Assembly: GCA_013329565.1 (NCBI GenBank)
Contig: DUJZ01000112.1
Location: forward strand, 1-7,154
Length of the DNA stretch: 7,154 nt
Direction: 5' to 3'
DNA from: Methanomassiliicoccales archaeon
Lineage (GTDB): Archaea; Thermoplasmatota; Thermoplasmata; Methanomassiliicoccales; UBA472
The position numbers and the translations under genes are program-made. This document shows, in pieces, positions 1 through 5,617 of this stretch. The notes under the pieces were generated by a model. The model saw nothing but the letters and a program-made list of their open reading frames with translations. It did no database searches and was not told where the DNA came from. Each line of letters starts with the position of its first letter. The first letter of the stretch is position 1.

Positions 1-1
1 G

Positions 2-337
2 GGCTCCTGCGTGGACAACGCCCGCATACTGACGCTGGCGGCGGAGCTGGCTAACCTGGCGGGCGTGAGAATTGACCAGTTGCCTTTGGCCGGAGCCGCG
101 CCAGAATGGTACTCGCCCAAGGCGGTGTCCATCGGGTGCTACTTCGTGGGAAGCGGGATAAGCGTCTCCCTCGGCATCATGCCGAAGATAAGCGGCTCCC
201 CGAACGTCATCCAGCTACTGACCGAAGACATCCAGGGAGCCGTGAAGGCGAAGTTCTGGGTGGAACCCGATCCGAAGAAGGCCGCGGCCATCCTGTTCGA
301 CCACATCGAGACCAAGCGGGCGGACCTGGGGCTATGA
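2..337 (+). CDS. cooS: Ni-Fe carbon monoxide dehydrogenase catalytic subunit, C-terminal fragment
   Basis: This is the last 111 residues of a monofunctional anaerobic CO dehydrogenase, which oxidises CO to CO2 at a Ni-Fe-S C-cluster. The reading frame is open to the left edge, so the gene starts outside the window. The fragment opens with GSCVDN. In this family that cysteine (codon at 8-10) is a conserved ligand of the C-cluster. It continues with the family hallmarks AGAAPEW, KAVSIGCYFVGSG, GSPNV, LLTEDI, and a final VEPDPKKAA segment followed by an IETKR-like helix, which is the normal CooS C-terminus. The fragment resembles the CooS type rather than the archaeal CdhA alpha subunit. The stop overlaps the cooC start as ATGA, which implies translational coupling. 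No electron carrier (cooF) or acetyl-CoA synthase subunit is visible, but the upstream side is cut off. The metabolic role (CO oxidation or CO2 fixation) therefore cannot be decided here. Confidence 0.93.
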   Translation, partial: GSCVDNARILTLAAELANLAGVRIDQLPLAGAAPEWYSPKAVSIGCYFVGSGISVSLGIMPKISGSPNVIQLLTEDIQGAVKAKFWVEPDPKKAAAILFDHIETKRADLGL

Positions 338-1179
338 GCCGGACGGACGTCAAGGAGATCACCAGGCAGCTGAGGCGGAACCCCGGGAACGACGGCGGAC
401 AGAGGATACTGGTGGCCGGCAAGGGAGGTGTCGGCAAGACCACCCTATCGGCCGCGCTATGCCTGCTGGGGGCGGCTGACGGACGTCGAGTGCTGGCGGT
501 CGATCAGGACGCCCAGCAGAACCTGGCGTACTCGCTGGGATATCCGCCGGAGAAGGCCGCGCTACTACGCCCGATAACCCAGGAGCTCGATTACGTTGAG
601 GAGAAGGTCGGCGCCCGCCCCGGAGGGGGGTGGGGCGGGATCATCGGCCTGAACCCCGACGTGTCGGACGTGGCGGAGCGCTTCGGGGTTGAGATCAAGA
701 AGAACCTGCACCTGCTGGTCATGGGGGGAGTGGTGCAAGCTTCGACCGGATGCCTCTGCCCCGAGAATTCGATGCTCGGGGCGCTGGTCCGCTTCCTGAA
801 CTCGCGGGAGGACGACCTCATAGTCATGGACGCCCAGGCTGGGTTGGAGCCGTTCGGGCGCACCGTGGCCGACGGTTTCGGAACGGCGCTCGTGGTTTCG
901 GAACCAACGTTCAACTCGCTGCAGGTGGCGGCGAGGATCGAGAAGCTCTCCCGGGAGCTGGGCATGCGCCGGGTGGACCTGGTGCTGAACAAGTTCCAAG
1001 GGAGCTCGGACCGGGAGAAGGTCGCCAGATACATCCCGGAGGCCGTGTTCGATCGCGTTCACGAGCTGCCCATGGACCCCAGCGTTCTGAAGCACGAGCC
1101 GGACGTGTCCCGCATCGTGAGCTCGAAGGGAGCTTACATGGACGGCGTACGAAAGCTCTTCCGCACCCTGGACGGATGA
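334..1179 (+). CDS. cooC: CooC, CO dehydrogenase nickel-insertion maturation ATPase
   Basis: A 281-residue cytosolic P-loop ATPase of the MinD/SIMIBI class. It loads nickel into the CO dehydrogenase C-cluster, and its position directly behind cooS fits that job. The deviant Walker A GKGGVGKTT lies at 29-37, with signature lysine K30 and catalytic K35. VDQDA at 56-60 is the switch I region. A CxC motif (C140, C142, in GCLCPENS) matches the pair that binds metal at the CooC dimer interface. The Walker B/switch II region is VMDAQAGLEPFGR (164-176), and VLNK at 217-220 is the nucleotide-base-binding segment. The ATG at 334 overlaps the cooS stop and is the only in-frame ATG before the P-loop. A longer frame opens at 106 but lies inside cooS and is not credible. 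The start leaves about 20 residues ahead of the first strand (QRILVAGKGG), whereas classic CooC begins almost at it. The usual EH of the switch II AGLEH motif appears to be EP (P173). Confidence 0.93.
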   Translation: MSRTDVKEITRQLRRNPGNDGGQRILVAGKGGVGKTTLSAALCLLGAADGRRVLAVDQDAQQNLAYSLGYPPEKAALLRPITQELDYVEEKVGARPGGGWGGIIGLNPDVSDVAERFGVEIKKNLHLLVMGGVVQASTGCLCPENSMLGALVRFLNSREDDLIVMDAQAGLEPFGRTVADGFGTALVVSEPTFNSLQVAARIEKLSRELGMRRVDLVLNKFQGSSDREKVARYIPEAVFDRVHELPMDPSVLKHEPDVSRIVSSKGAYMDGVRKLFRTLDG

Positions 1180-1213
1180 CCGTCCCTTGTTCGAAGGGGC
1201 TGGCGTCCGTCCA

Positions 1214-1225
1214 TTAATTTTTTAT
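1214..1225 (+). promoter_or_regulatory. TATA-like, T-rich element upstream of ABCE1 (possibly also cooC terminator)
   Basis: TTAATTTTTTAT is the only AT-rich patch in the 69-base gap between cooC and ABCE1. As an archaeal TATA box it would place the transcription start at about 1240-1246, almost at the ABCE1 start codon. The T6 run (1218-1223) also resembles an archaeal oligo-T terminator for the cooS-cooC transcript. One patch may do both jobs, and the sequence does not decide between them. Confidence 0.5.
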
Positions 1226-1238
1226 GCCCCCTCTCATT

Positions 1239-1246
1239 AGGTGGGG
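1239..1246 (+). promoter_or_regulatory. Possible ribosome binding site of ABCE1
   Basis: AGGTGGGG ends two bases before the ATG at 1249. It contains AGGTG, which can pair with an archaeal 16S 3' end carrying CACCTCC. The spacing is tight, and if the TATA box at 1214-1225 is used the transcript would start inside this motif. It may therefore be functional only on a read-through transcript from cooC. Confidence 0.4.
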
Positions 1247-1248
1247 TC

Positions 1249-3018
1249 ATGCGCATAGCGGTCCTGCTGCGGGACAGGTGTCAGTTCAAGAAGTGCAATC
1301 AGGAGTGCCTGAGGTACTGTCCCAAAGTAAGAACGGGAGTGGAGGCGGTGGTCATGGGAGAGGACAACCGCCCGATCATCTCGGAGGAGCTGTGCGCCGG
1401 CTGCGGCATCTGCGTTCACAAATGCCCGTTCGAGGCGCTGAAGATCATCCAGCTGCCGGACGAGATCCGTCAGGACATCGTACACCAGTACGGTCTGAAC
1501 GCCTTCCGCCTTTACGGACTGCCGGTGCCCAAGGAGGGCGTGGTGACCGGGATACTAGGTCCGAACGGTATCGGAAAGAGCACCTCTTTCCGACTGCTCT
1601 CCGGAGAGGAGATACCGAACCTGGGTAATTACGAGAGGCCGCCGAGCAAGGACGATGTGCTTGCGCATTTCGCCGGAACCGAGATGCACGACCATCTGAA
1701 GCGCGTATACGATAAAAAGGTCCGGACCTCGATAAAGCCGCAGTACGTGGACAAGCTGCCTAACGTTTTCAAAGGTGGCGTTCGGGACCTGCTGAAGAAG
1801 GTGGAGGGGCGCATGTCCATGGACGAGGCGGTATCACTTCTTGACCTGGACGAAGCGATCGGAAGGCAGATGACCGAGCTTTCCGGCGGTGAGCTGCAGA
1901 GGGTGGCCATAGCCGCCACGATCATGAAGGACGCCGACATCTACTTCTTCGACGAACCTTCCTCGTATCTGGACATTTACCAGAGACTGCGGGTCGCCCG
2001 GATCATCGAGAGATTGGCAAGGGAGAAGCAGGTAATCGTCATCGAGCACGACTTGGCCATCCTGGACTTTCTGGCGGAGAACGTCTACCTGGTGTTCGGT
2101 TCCGAAGGCGCCTTCGGTATCTACTCCCAGCCGAGGCAGGTCCGCCAGGCCATAAACGTTTATTTGGACGGCTACGCCAAGGAGGAGAACATGCGCTTCC
2201 GGGACACCCAGATAGTGTTCGAGTCCCGGCCGCCACGCTCCAACTGGGAGCAGTTCGATCTTCTGGAATATGGAGCCATAGAGTGTCAATACCCGTCGTT
2301 CCACCTCAAGGTGGAGCCGGGGGCCATCAAGATCGGGGAGACCGTAGGGGTGGTAGGACCGAACGCCATCGGAAAGACCACCTTCGTGAAGGTGCTGGCG
2401 GGCGTTCAGAAGCCCACGGTCGGGAAGATAGACACCAGCTTCAGGGTCAGCTACAAGCCGCAGTACATCAGCCCTGATTTTGACGGAACGGTGAGGGAGA
2501 TGTTCGACGCCACGGTGAAGGACTTCTTCGAGTCGGGCTTCTTCCAAAGCGAGATCGCTCGGCCCTTGTCGTTGAAGAACCTCCTGGAGAAGAACGTGAT
2601 GAACCTTTCCGGTGGAGAGCTGCAGAGGGTGGCCATCGCTTCGTGCCTGTCACGGGAAGCGGACATTTACTTACTGGACGAGCCCTCGGCCTATCTGGAT
2701 TCGAATCAGCGCATGGAGGCCGCCAAAACCGTTCGAAGGGTCATGGAGAAGCGGGGACGCAGCGCTTTGGTCGTAGACCACGACATCTACTTCCTGGACA
2801 TGGTCTCCGATTCCATCATGGTATTCAGCGGCACCTCCGGTAAGGAAGGCCTGGGCCAGGGTCCGTTGGACATGCGGAAGGGGATGAACACCTTCCTCGC
2901 CGACGTGGACGTCACGTTCAGAAGGGACAATGACACCAACCGCCCGCGCATCAACAAGCCCGGTTCCCGATTGGACCGGGAGCAGAAGGAGCGCGGAGAG
3001 TACTATTATTCGGGCTGA
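1249..3018 (+). CDS. ABCE1: ABCE1/Rli1 ribosome-recycling ATPase
   Basis: A complete 589-residue ABCE1, the normal length. With aRF1 or Pelota it splits the ribosome into subunits after termination or rescue. The N-terminal iron-sulfur domain has all eight cysteines: C11, C16, C20 and C24 (in the KKCNQEC context) for the first [4Fe-4S] cluster, and C49, C52, C55 and C59 for the second. NBD1 has Walker A GPNGIGKST (104-112), signature LSGGELQR (211-218), Walker B with catalytic E236 (FFDEPSSYLD) and H-loop H267. NBD2 has Walker A GPNAIGKTT (370-378), LSGGELQR (453-460), E478 (LLDEPSAYLD) and H511. The protein closes with the conserved DREQKERGEYYYS tail. The ATG at 1249 puts the usual RIAV strand at the N-terminus. 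Nothing essential is missing. The gene is probably a single transcription unit. Its final 13 bases overlap the convergent small gene ending at 3006. The family is restricted to archaea and eukaryotes, which fixes the domain of the host. Confidence 0.98.
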   Translation: MRIAVLLRDRCQFKKCNQECLRYCPKVRTGVEAVVMGEDNRPIISEELCAGCGICVHKCPFEALKIIQLPDEIRQDIVHQYGLNAFRLYGLPVPKEGVVTGILGPNGIGKSTSFRLLSGEEIPNLGNYERPPSKDDVLAHFAGTEMHDHLKRVYDKKVRTSIKPQYVDKLPNVFKGGVRDLLKKVEGRMSMDEAVSLLDLDEAIGRQMTELSGGELQRVAIAATIMKDADIYFFDEPSSYLDIYQRLRVARIIERLAREKQVIVIEHDLAILDFLAENVYLVFGSEGAFGIYSQPRQVRQAINVYLDGYAKEENMRFRDTQIVFESRPPRSNWEQFDLLEYGAIECQYPSFHLKVEPGAIKIGETVGVVGPNAIGKTTFVKVLAGVQKPTVGKIDTSFRVSYKPQYISPDFDGTVREMFDATVKDFFESGFFQSEIARPLSLKNLLEKNVMNLSGGELQRVAIASCLSREADIYLLDEPSAYLDSNQRMEAAKTVRRVMEKRGRSALVVDHDIYFLDMVSDSIMVFSGTSGKEGLGQGPLDMRKGMNTFLADVDVTFRRDNDTNRPRINKPGSRLDREQKERGEYYYSG

Positions 3019-3251
3019 TCCTTATTGGGCATCCACCACACCCAGCAGGCCTGCTCGCGGTCCACCTCGCCGCAAAGCACGCCCATCAGCCGCAGCTTGT
3101 TCAGGGACCGGGAGAGATCGTCCGGACAGCGATAGGCGTAGAAGGAGAACAGCATGTCCTCCATCTCCCTCGTCGTGTAGCGCCCATCGCCCATGACCTC
3201 GCTGAGCGCTTCCACCACCAACCGCAGAGCCTCTTGCATCGACCCGGTCAT
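3006..3251 (-). CDS. Small winged-helix-like protein, unrecognised (possible regulator of fprA)
   Basis: An 81-residue acidic protein of no family I can name. After an amphipathic helix (about 5-20) come RYTTREMEDMLFSFY (24-38), a helix DDLSRSLNKLRLMGVL (44-59), and a short hairpin-like end with EVDREQACWVWW (62-73). Helix-helix-helix followed by 'LxxxGVL' and two strands is how small winged-helix domains read. DNA binding is therefore plausible but inferred from pattern only. Cysteines lie at 42, 60 and 69. The frame is open further upstream to an ATG at 3296, giving 96 residues. That ATG lies upstream of the minus-strand TATA-like element at about 3287-3293, so it would not be on the transcript. 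The ATG at 3251 (or the next one at 3239) fits a start site near 3263. The gene is divergent from fprA and convergent with ABCE1, overlapping the latter's end by 13 bases. It could instead be an unrelated conserved archaeal hypothetical protein. Confidence 0.7.
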   Translation of the reverse strand: MTGSMQEALRLVVEALSEVMGDGRYTTREMEDMLFSFYAYRCPDDLSRSLNKLRLMGVLCGEVDREQACWVWWMPNKDQPE

Positions 3252-3284
3252 CGTTCGGACCGGCACAAAAAGCTTTGCCGGTAA

Positions 3285-3294
3285 TGTATAAATC
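3285..3294. promoter_or_regulatory. Shared TATA box of fprA (+) and the small wHTH-like gene (-)
   Basis: TATAAAT (3287-3293) reads as a good archaeal TATA box for fprA. Its centre is about 30 bases before the ATG at 3320, which predicts a nearly leaderless transcript. On the minus strand the same bases read ATTTATACATT, and they lie about 39 bases before the ATG at 3251, predicting a leader of roughly 10 bases. No other AT-rich box is present in the gap, so both genes probably compete for this element. Confidence 0.65.
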
Positions 3295-3304
3295 ATCGCG
3301 CGAT
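3295..3304. promoter_or_regulatory. Candidate operator palindrome in the fprA promoter
   Basis: ATCGCGCGAT is a perfect 10-bp palindrome immediately downstream of the fprA TATA box and about 10 bases before the expected start site. A bound repressor there would block polymerase recruitment. It is short, so chance cannot be excluded. Confidence 0.35.
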
Positions 3305-3319
3305 AGTTAATGTTCCATC

Positions 3320-4492
3320 ATGCAAGCGGTAGAGATCGCGAAAGGCATTTACTGGGTCGGGGCCCTCGATTGGAACGGTCGCAACTTTCACGGTTTCGCC
3401 ACCCTGCGTGGGACCTCGTACAACGCCTATCTCATCCTTGACGAGAAGAACGTGCTCATCGACGGGGTCAAGACCCCCTTCCTGGGGGAGATGATGGCGC
3501 GCATCCGTTCCGTCGTCGATCCCAAGGAGATCGACCTCATCGTCTCCAATCACGCCGAAGGTGACCACGCCAGCGGCCTACCGATGATCCAGCACCTTAC
3601 CGGAGCGGAGATTCTCTCCTCCAAGAAGGGTGTGGAGGCGCTGCGCGCAAACTACGGAGAGATGAAGATGAGGGAGGTCAAGGACGGAGAGCAGCTCTCC
3701 ATCGGAAAGCACACCCTCCGCTTCATCGAAACGCCGATGGTGCACTGGCCGGAATCGATGTTCACCTATGACGAGGAAGATCATATCCTGTTCAGCATGG
3801 ACGCCTTCGGGCAGCATTTCTGCAGCTCGCAGCGCTTCGACGACCAGGTCGACTTTGGTGTTCTGATGGAAGAGGCGGCGACGTATTACGCCAACATCGT
3901 AATGCCCTTCGGAAACCAGGTCAAGAAGGCCTATGAAAAGGTGAAAGACCTGCCCTTGAACATGCTGGCCACATCGCACGGTCTCATCTGGCGCTCCCAC
4001 ATCAAGGAGATCGTGGAGGCGTACGTGGGTTGGGCCGAGGGAGTTTCTGAGGAACGGGTGCTCGTAATTTATGACACCATGTGGGGTTCCACGGAAAAAA
4101 TGGCCGAGGCCATAGCCGAGGGCGTGAGCTCGCAGGGCGTACCGGTGGTGGTGATGAGGCTGACCTATACCGACCGCTCGATGGTGATGCGCGAGGTATT
4201 GCGTTCAAAGGTCATAGTGGTCGGCTCTTGCACCATGAACAACGGGATGTTCCCAACGGTCGCTGACATAACGACATACATCAAGGGGCTGAGGCCTAAA
4301 GGACGCAAAGGCGCAGCGTTCGGCAGCTACGGCTGGGGCGGAGGCGCCACGAAAGCCATCCGGGAGAACTTGACGGCCGGAGGGATCGAGCTTCCTTACC
4401 CGGACCTGGAACTGAGGTTCGCACCGATGAAGGAAGGCGTCGAGAAATGCATCGCCTACGGCGTGGACATCGCGAAAAGCATTAAGAACTGA
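3320..4492 (+). CDS. fprA: A-type flavodiiron protein FprA (O2/NO reductase)
   Basis: A 390-residue cytosolic flavodiiron protein of normal core length. The N-terminal metallo-beta-lactamase domain (about 1-240) carries the diiron ligands: H78, E80, D82 and H83 in NHAEGDHASGLP, H142 in the MVHWPE stretch, D161 in SMDAFG, and H220 in ATSHGLIW. The C-terminal flavodoxin domain (about 245-390) begins VLVIYDTMWGST (247-258), the FMN phosphate loop. It later has SCTMNNG and GSYGWGGGA, the segments contacting the isoalloxazine ring. Such proteins reduce O2 to water or NO to N2O in anaerobes, taking electrons from F420H2 in many methanogens or from rubredoxin-type carriers elsewhere. There is no fused rubredoxin or flavin reductase domain. 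A desulforedoxin gene begins 28 bases downstream and is an obvious candidate partner. Transcription should start just upstream of the ATG, giving an almost leaderless message. The family usually reads DHSGSLP where this protein has DHASGLP, a modest variation that leaves the ligands intact. Confidence 0.95.
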   Translation: MQAVEIAKGIYWVGALDWNGRNFHGFATLRGTSYNAYLILDEKNVLIDGVKTPFLGEMMARIRSVVDPKEIDLIVSNHAEGDHASGLPMIQHLTGAEILSSKKGVEALRANYGEMKMREVKDGEQLSIGKHTLRFIETPMVHWPESMFTYDEEDHILFSMDAFGQHFCSSQRFDDQVDFGVLMEEAATYYANIVMPFGNQVKKAYEKVKDLPLNMLATSHGLIWRSHIKEIVEAYVGWAEGVSEERVLVIYDTMWGSTEKMAEAIAEGVSSQGVPVVVMRLTYTDRSMVMREVLRSKVIVVGSCTMNNGMFPTVADITTYIKGLRPKGRKGAAFGSYGWGGGATKAIRENLTAGGIELPYPDLELRFAPMKEGVEKCIAYGVDIAKSIKN

Positions 4493-4510
4493 AGGCTGCG
4501 TTTTCAGGAC

Positions 4511-4515
4511 AGGTG
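4511..4515 (+). promoter_or_regulatory. Shine-Dalgarno of the desulforedoxin gene
   Basis: AGGTG is followed by five bases and then the ATG at 4521. It matches an anti-SD of the CACCTCC type. Its presence here, against its absence before fprA, is the usual archaeal contrast between an internal operon gene and a leaderless first gene. It supports the short reading frame. Confidence 0.65.
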
Positions 4516-4520
4516 CAAAA

Positions 4521-4640
4521 ATGACCAACGTCGACGAGGTTTACGAGTGCGAGATCTGCGGGAACAAGGTCAAGGTCGTGGAGGCCGGCAGCGGCACCTT
4601 GGTGTGCTGCGGCCAGGACATGAACAAGGTCAGCGGCTGA
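4521..4640 (+). CDS. Desulforedoxin, stand-alone Fe(Cys)4 electron carrier
   Basis: A 39-residue protein that is easily missed because of its length. It reads from MTNVDEVYECEICGNKVKVV to an end with GTLVCCGQDMNKVSG. The cysteines C10, C13, C29 and C30 have exactly the CX2C-X15-CC pattern of desulforedoxin, whose four thiolates hold one iron in a distorted tetrahedral site. Neighbouring residues (VYxCExCGxxVKV, GGTLVCCGxDM-like) match the 36-residue protein from Desulfovibrio. The same fold forms the N-terminal domain of desulfoferrodoxin, but here the frame stops before any superoxide reductase domain and none follows in another frame. The protein is expected to be a homodimeric one-electron carrier in the cytosol. 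It lies 28 bases after fprA, has its own SD, and is followed by a T-run terminator. It therefore belongs to the fprA operon and may feed electrons to FprA; that pairing is inferred. Confidence 0.93.
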   Translation: MTNVDEVYECEICGNKVKVVEAGSGTLVCCGQDMNKVSG

Positions 4641-4660
4641 GCCGCTCCCCTTCCCATGCC

Positions 4661-4667
4661 TTTTTTT
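4661..4667 (+). terminator. Oligo-T terminator of the fprA-desulforedoxin operon
   Basis: A run of seven T residues lies 21 bases after the desulforedoxin stop and before the next promoter, with a C-rich stretch ahead of it and no obvious hairpin. Archaeal RNA polymerase terminates at such runs without a stem-loop. Confidence 0.65.
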
Positions 4668-4683
4668 CTGCTGGGTGCGAAAC

Positions 4684-4692
4684 TAATTAAAT
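4684..4692 (+). promoter_or_regulatory. TATA box of the PHP-domain gene
   Basis: TAATTAAAT is an AT-rich island in GC-rich surroundings. Its centre at about 4688 predicts transcription from about 4713-4716, which coincides with the in-frame GTG at 4715. The in-frame ATG at 4691 lies inside the box itself, which argues against that ATG as the start codon. Confidence 0.6.
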
Positions 4693-4714
4693 GTGTTGTG
4701 TGGTTCATCCCTCC

Positions 4715-5617
4715 GTGCTCAGTAAGGCCGACGTGCACGTCCACACCCGTTATTCTGGATTTGGTCAGTACAAGGCCATCACCTTTCCGGAATCCATTTG
4801 CAGACCGGAGGATGTGGTGGACGAAGCACGCCGAAAGGGCATGCGGGTACTGTGCATAACCGACCATAATACCGTCTTGGGCGCGCTGCGCGCCCGAGAA
4901 TACGCCAAGCGGTTCCCGGACATCGAGATCGTCGTGGGAGAGGAGATCTCTGCCAAGGAGGGAGAGATAATCGGCCTCTTCCTCAGCGAAGGCGTTCCCC
5001 GGGGGCTGCCGGCCCGGGAGACCATCGAGCGCATAAGGGCGCAGGGCGGCCTGGTCATCGCGCCACACCCGTTCAGCGCCCATGTCCCCGCGCTCGGCAA
5101 GCTCGTTGACGAACTGGACATCGACGGCCTGGAGGTGCTGAACGGCGGACACGTGGACGGGTACGCCAACGAATCCGCCAAGAAACATGCCAGCAACGGA
5201 AGATGGGCGGTGCTGGCGGGAAGCGATGCTCACGCCTCGGCGCAGATAGGCTGCTGCTACACCACCTTCGAAGGTGAGACAGCGGCGGACTTCCGAAAGG
5301 CCATCCTGGAAAGGAGAACGGCCACGGAAGGTGAGGTGTCCACCCTCCAGATGGGCATTAAGTGGACCGTGCAGGTGGTCCTCAAGACCGACCTTTTGAT
5401 ATTGCGGTCCCTGTTCGGACCTTTAAAGATGGAATATCCTGACGATCCCCTTTTGAACAAGATCAACATCATGCGCGGGGAGAACAAGCTGGTGGCCCTG
5501 ATATCCTCCTCGATATTCCTTATCCCGCCGGTACCGATCCTAACCGGCGTGACCGGGGTCAGGGTCATGCAGAGGCTGAACCGGACCAACAGCTTTTCAG
5601 GACACGACCATCAGTGA
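4715..5617 (+). CDS. PHP-domain metal-dependent phosphoesterase with hydrophobic C-terminal extension
   Basis: A 300-residue protein if translated from the GTG at 4715. The PHP fold is clear: the HxH of ADVHVHTRYSG (H8, H10), ITDHN (D50, H51), VGEEIS (E76), APHPF (H118), GLEVLN (about 138-143) and GSDAH (D171, H173). These residues bind a two- or three-metal centre that hydrolyses a phosphoester. The substrate is unknown, and relatives act on nucleotides, nucleoside 3',5'-bisphosphates, histidinol phosphate or DNA ends. After the fold ends at about 205, an extra 95 residues follow. They include a hydrophobic stretch LVALISSSIFLIPPVPILTG (259-278), possibly a membrane anchor or hairpin, followed by a basic RVMQRLNR segment. 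The GTG was chosen because it fits the TATA box and gives the compact N-terminus typical of PHP proteins. An ATG at 4691 would add eight residues (MCCVVHPS) with no family resemblance. The last seven bases overlap the convergent gene. Confidence 0.88.
   Translation: MLSKADVHVHTRYSGFGQYKAITFPESICRPEDVVDEARRKGMRVLCITDHNTVLGALRAREYAKRFPDIEIVVGEEISAKEGEIIGLFLSEGVPRGLPARETIERIRAQGGLVIAPHPFSAHVPALGKLVDELDIDGLEVLNGGHVDGYANESAKKHASNGRWAVLAGSDAHASAQIGCCYTTFEGETAADFRKAILERRTATEGEVSTLQMGIKWTVQVVLKTDLLILRSLFGPLKMEYPDDPLLNKINIMRGENKLVALISSSIFLIPPVPILTGVTGVRVMQRLNRTNSFSGHDHQ

Noticed and set aside
565..1095. Two overlapping minus-strand frames opposite cooC (to 176 codons)
   Set aside because: They are in competing frames over the same conserved ATPase gene, without motifs or start signals.
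106..1179. Longer version of the cooC frame starting at 106
   Set aside because: The added 76 residues lie within cooS in another frame, are Arg/Gly/His-rich shadow sequence, and have no CooC resemblance. The ATG at 334 overlapping the cooS stop is the natural start.
1834..2547. 237-codon open frame antisense to ABCE1
   Set aside because: It is opposite highly conserved ABCE1 nucleotide-binding domains and has no recognisable motif. Long antisense frames are common in GC-rich genes.
2930..3196. 88-codon plus-strand frame across the ABCE1 end and the region beyond
   Set aside because: Its Arg/Pro/Ser-rich composition is typical of an out-of-frame reading. The minus-strand gene in the same place has a better-balanced, fold-like sequence.
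4541..5233. 230-codon minus-strand frame opposite desulforedoxin and the PHP gene
   Set aside because: It spans two real genes plus the terminator and promoter between them, and shows no family motif.
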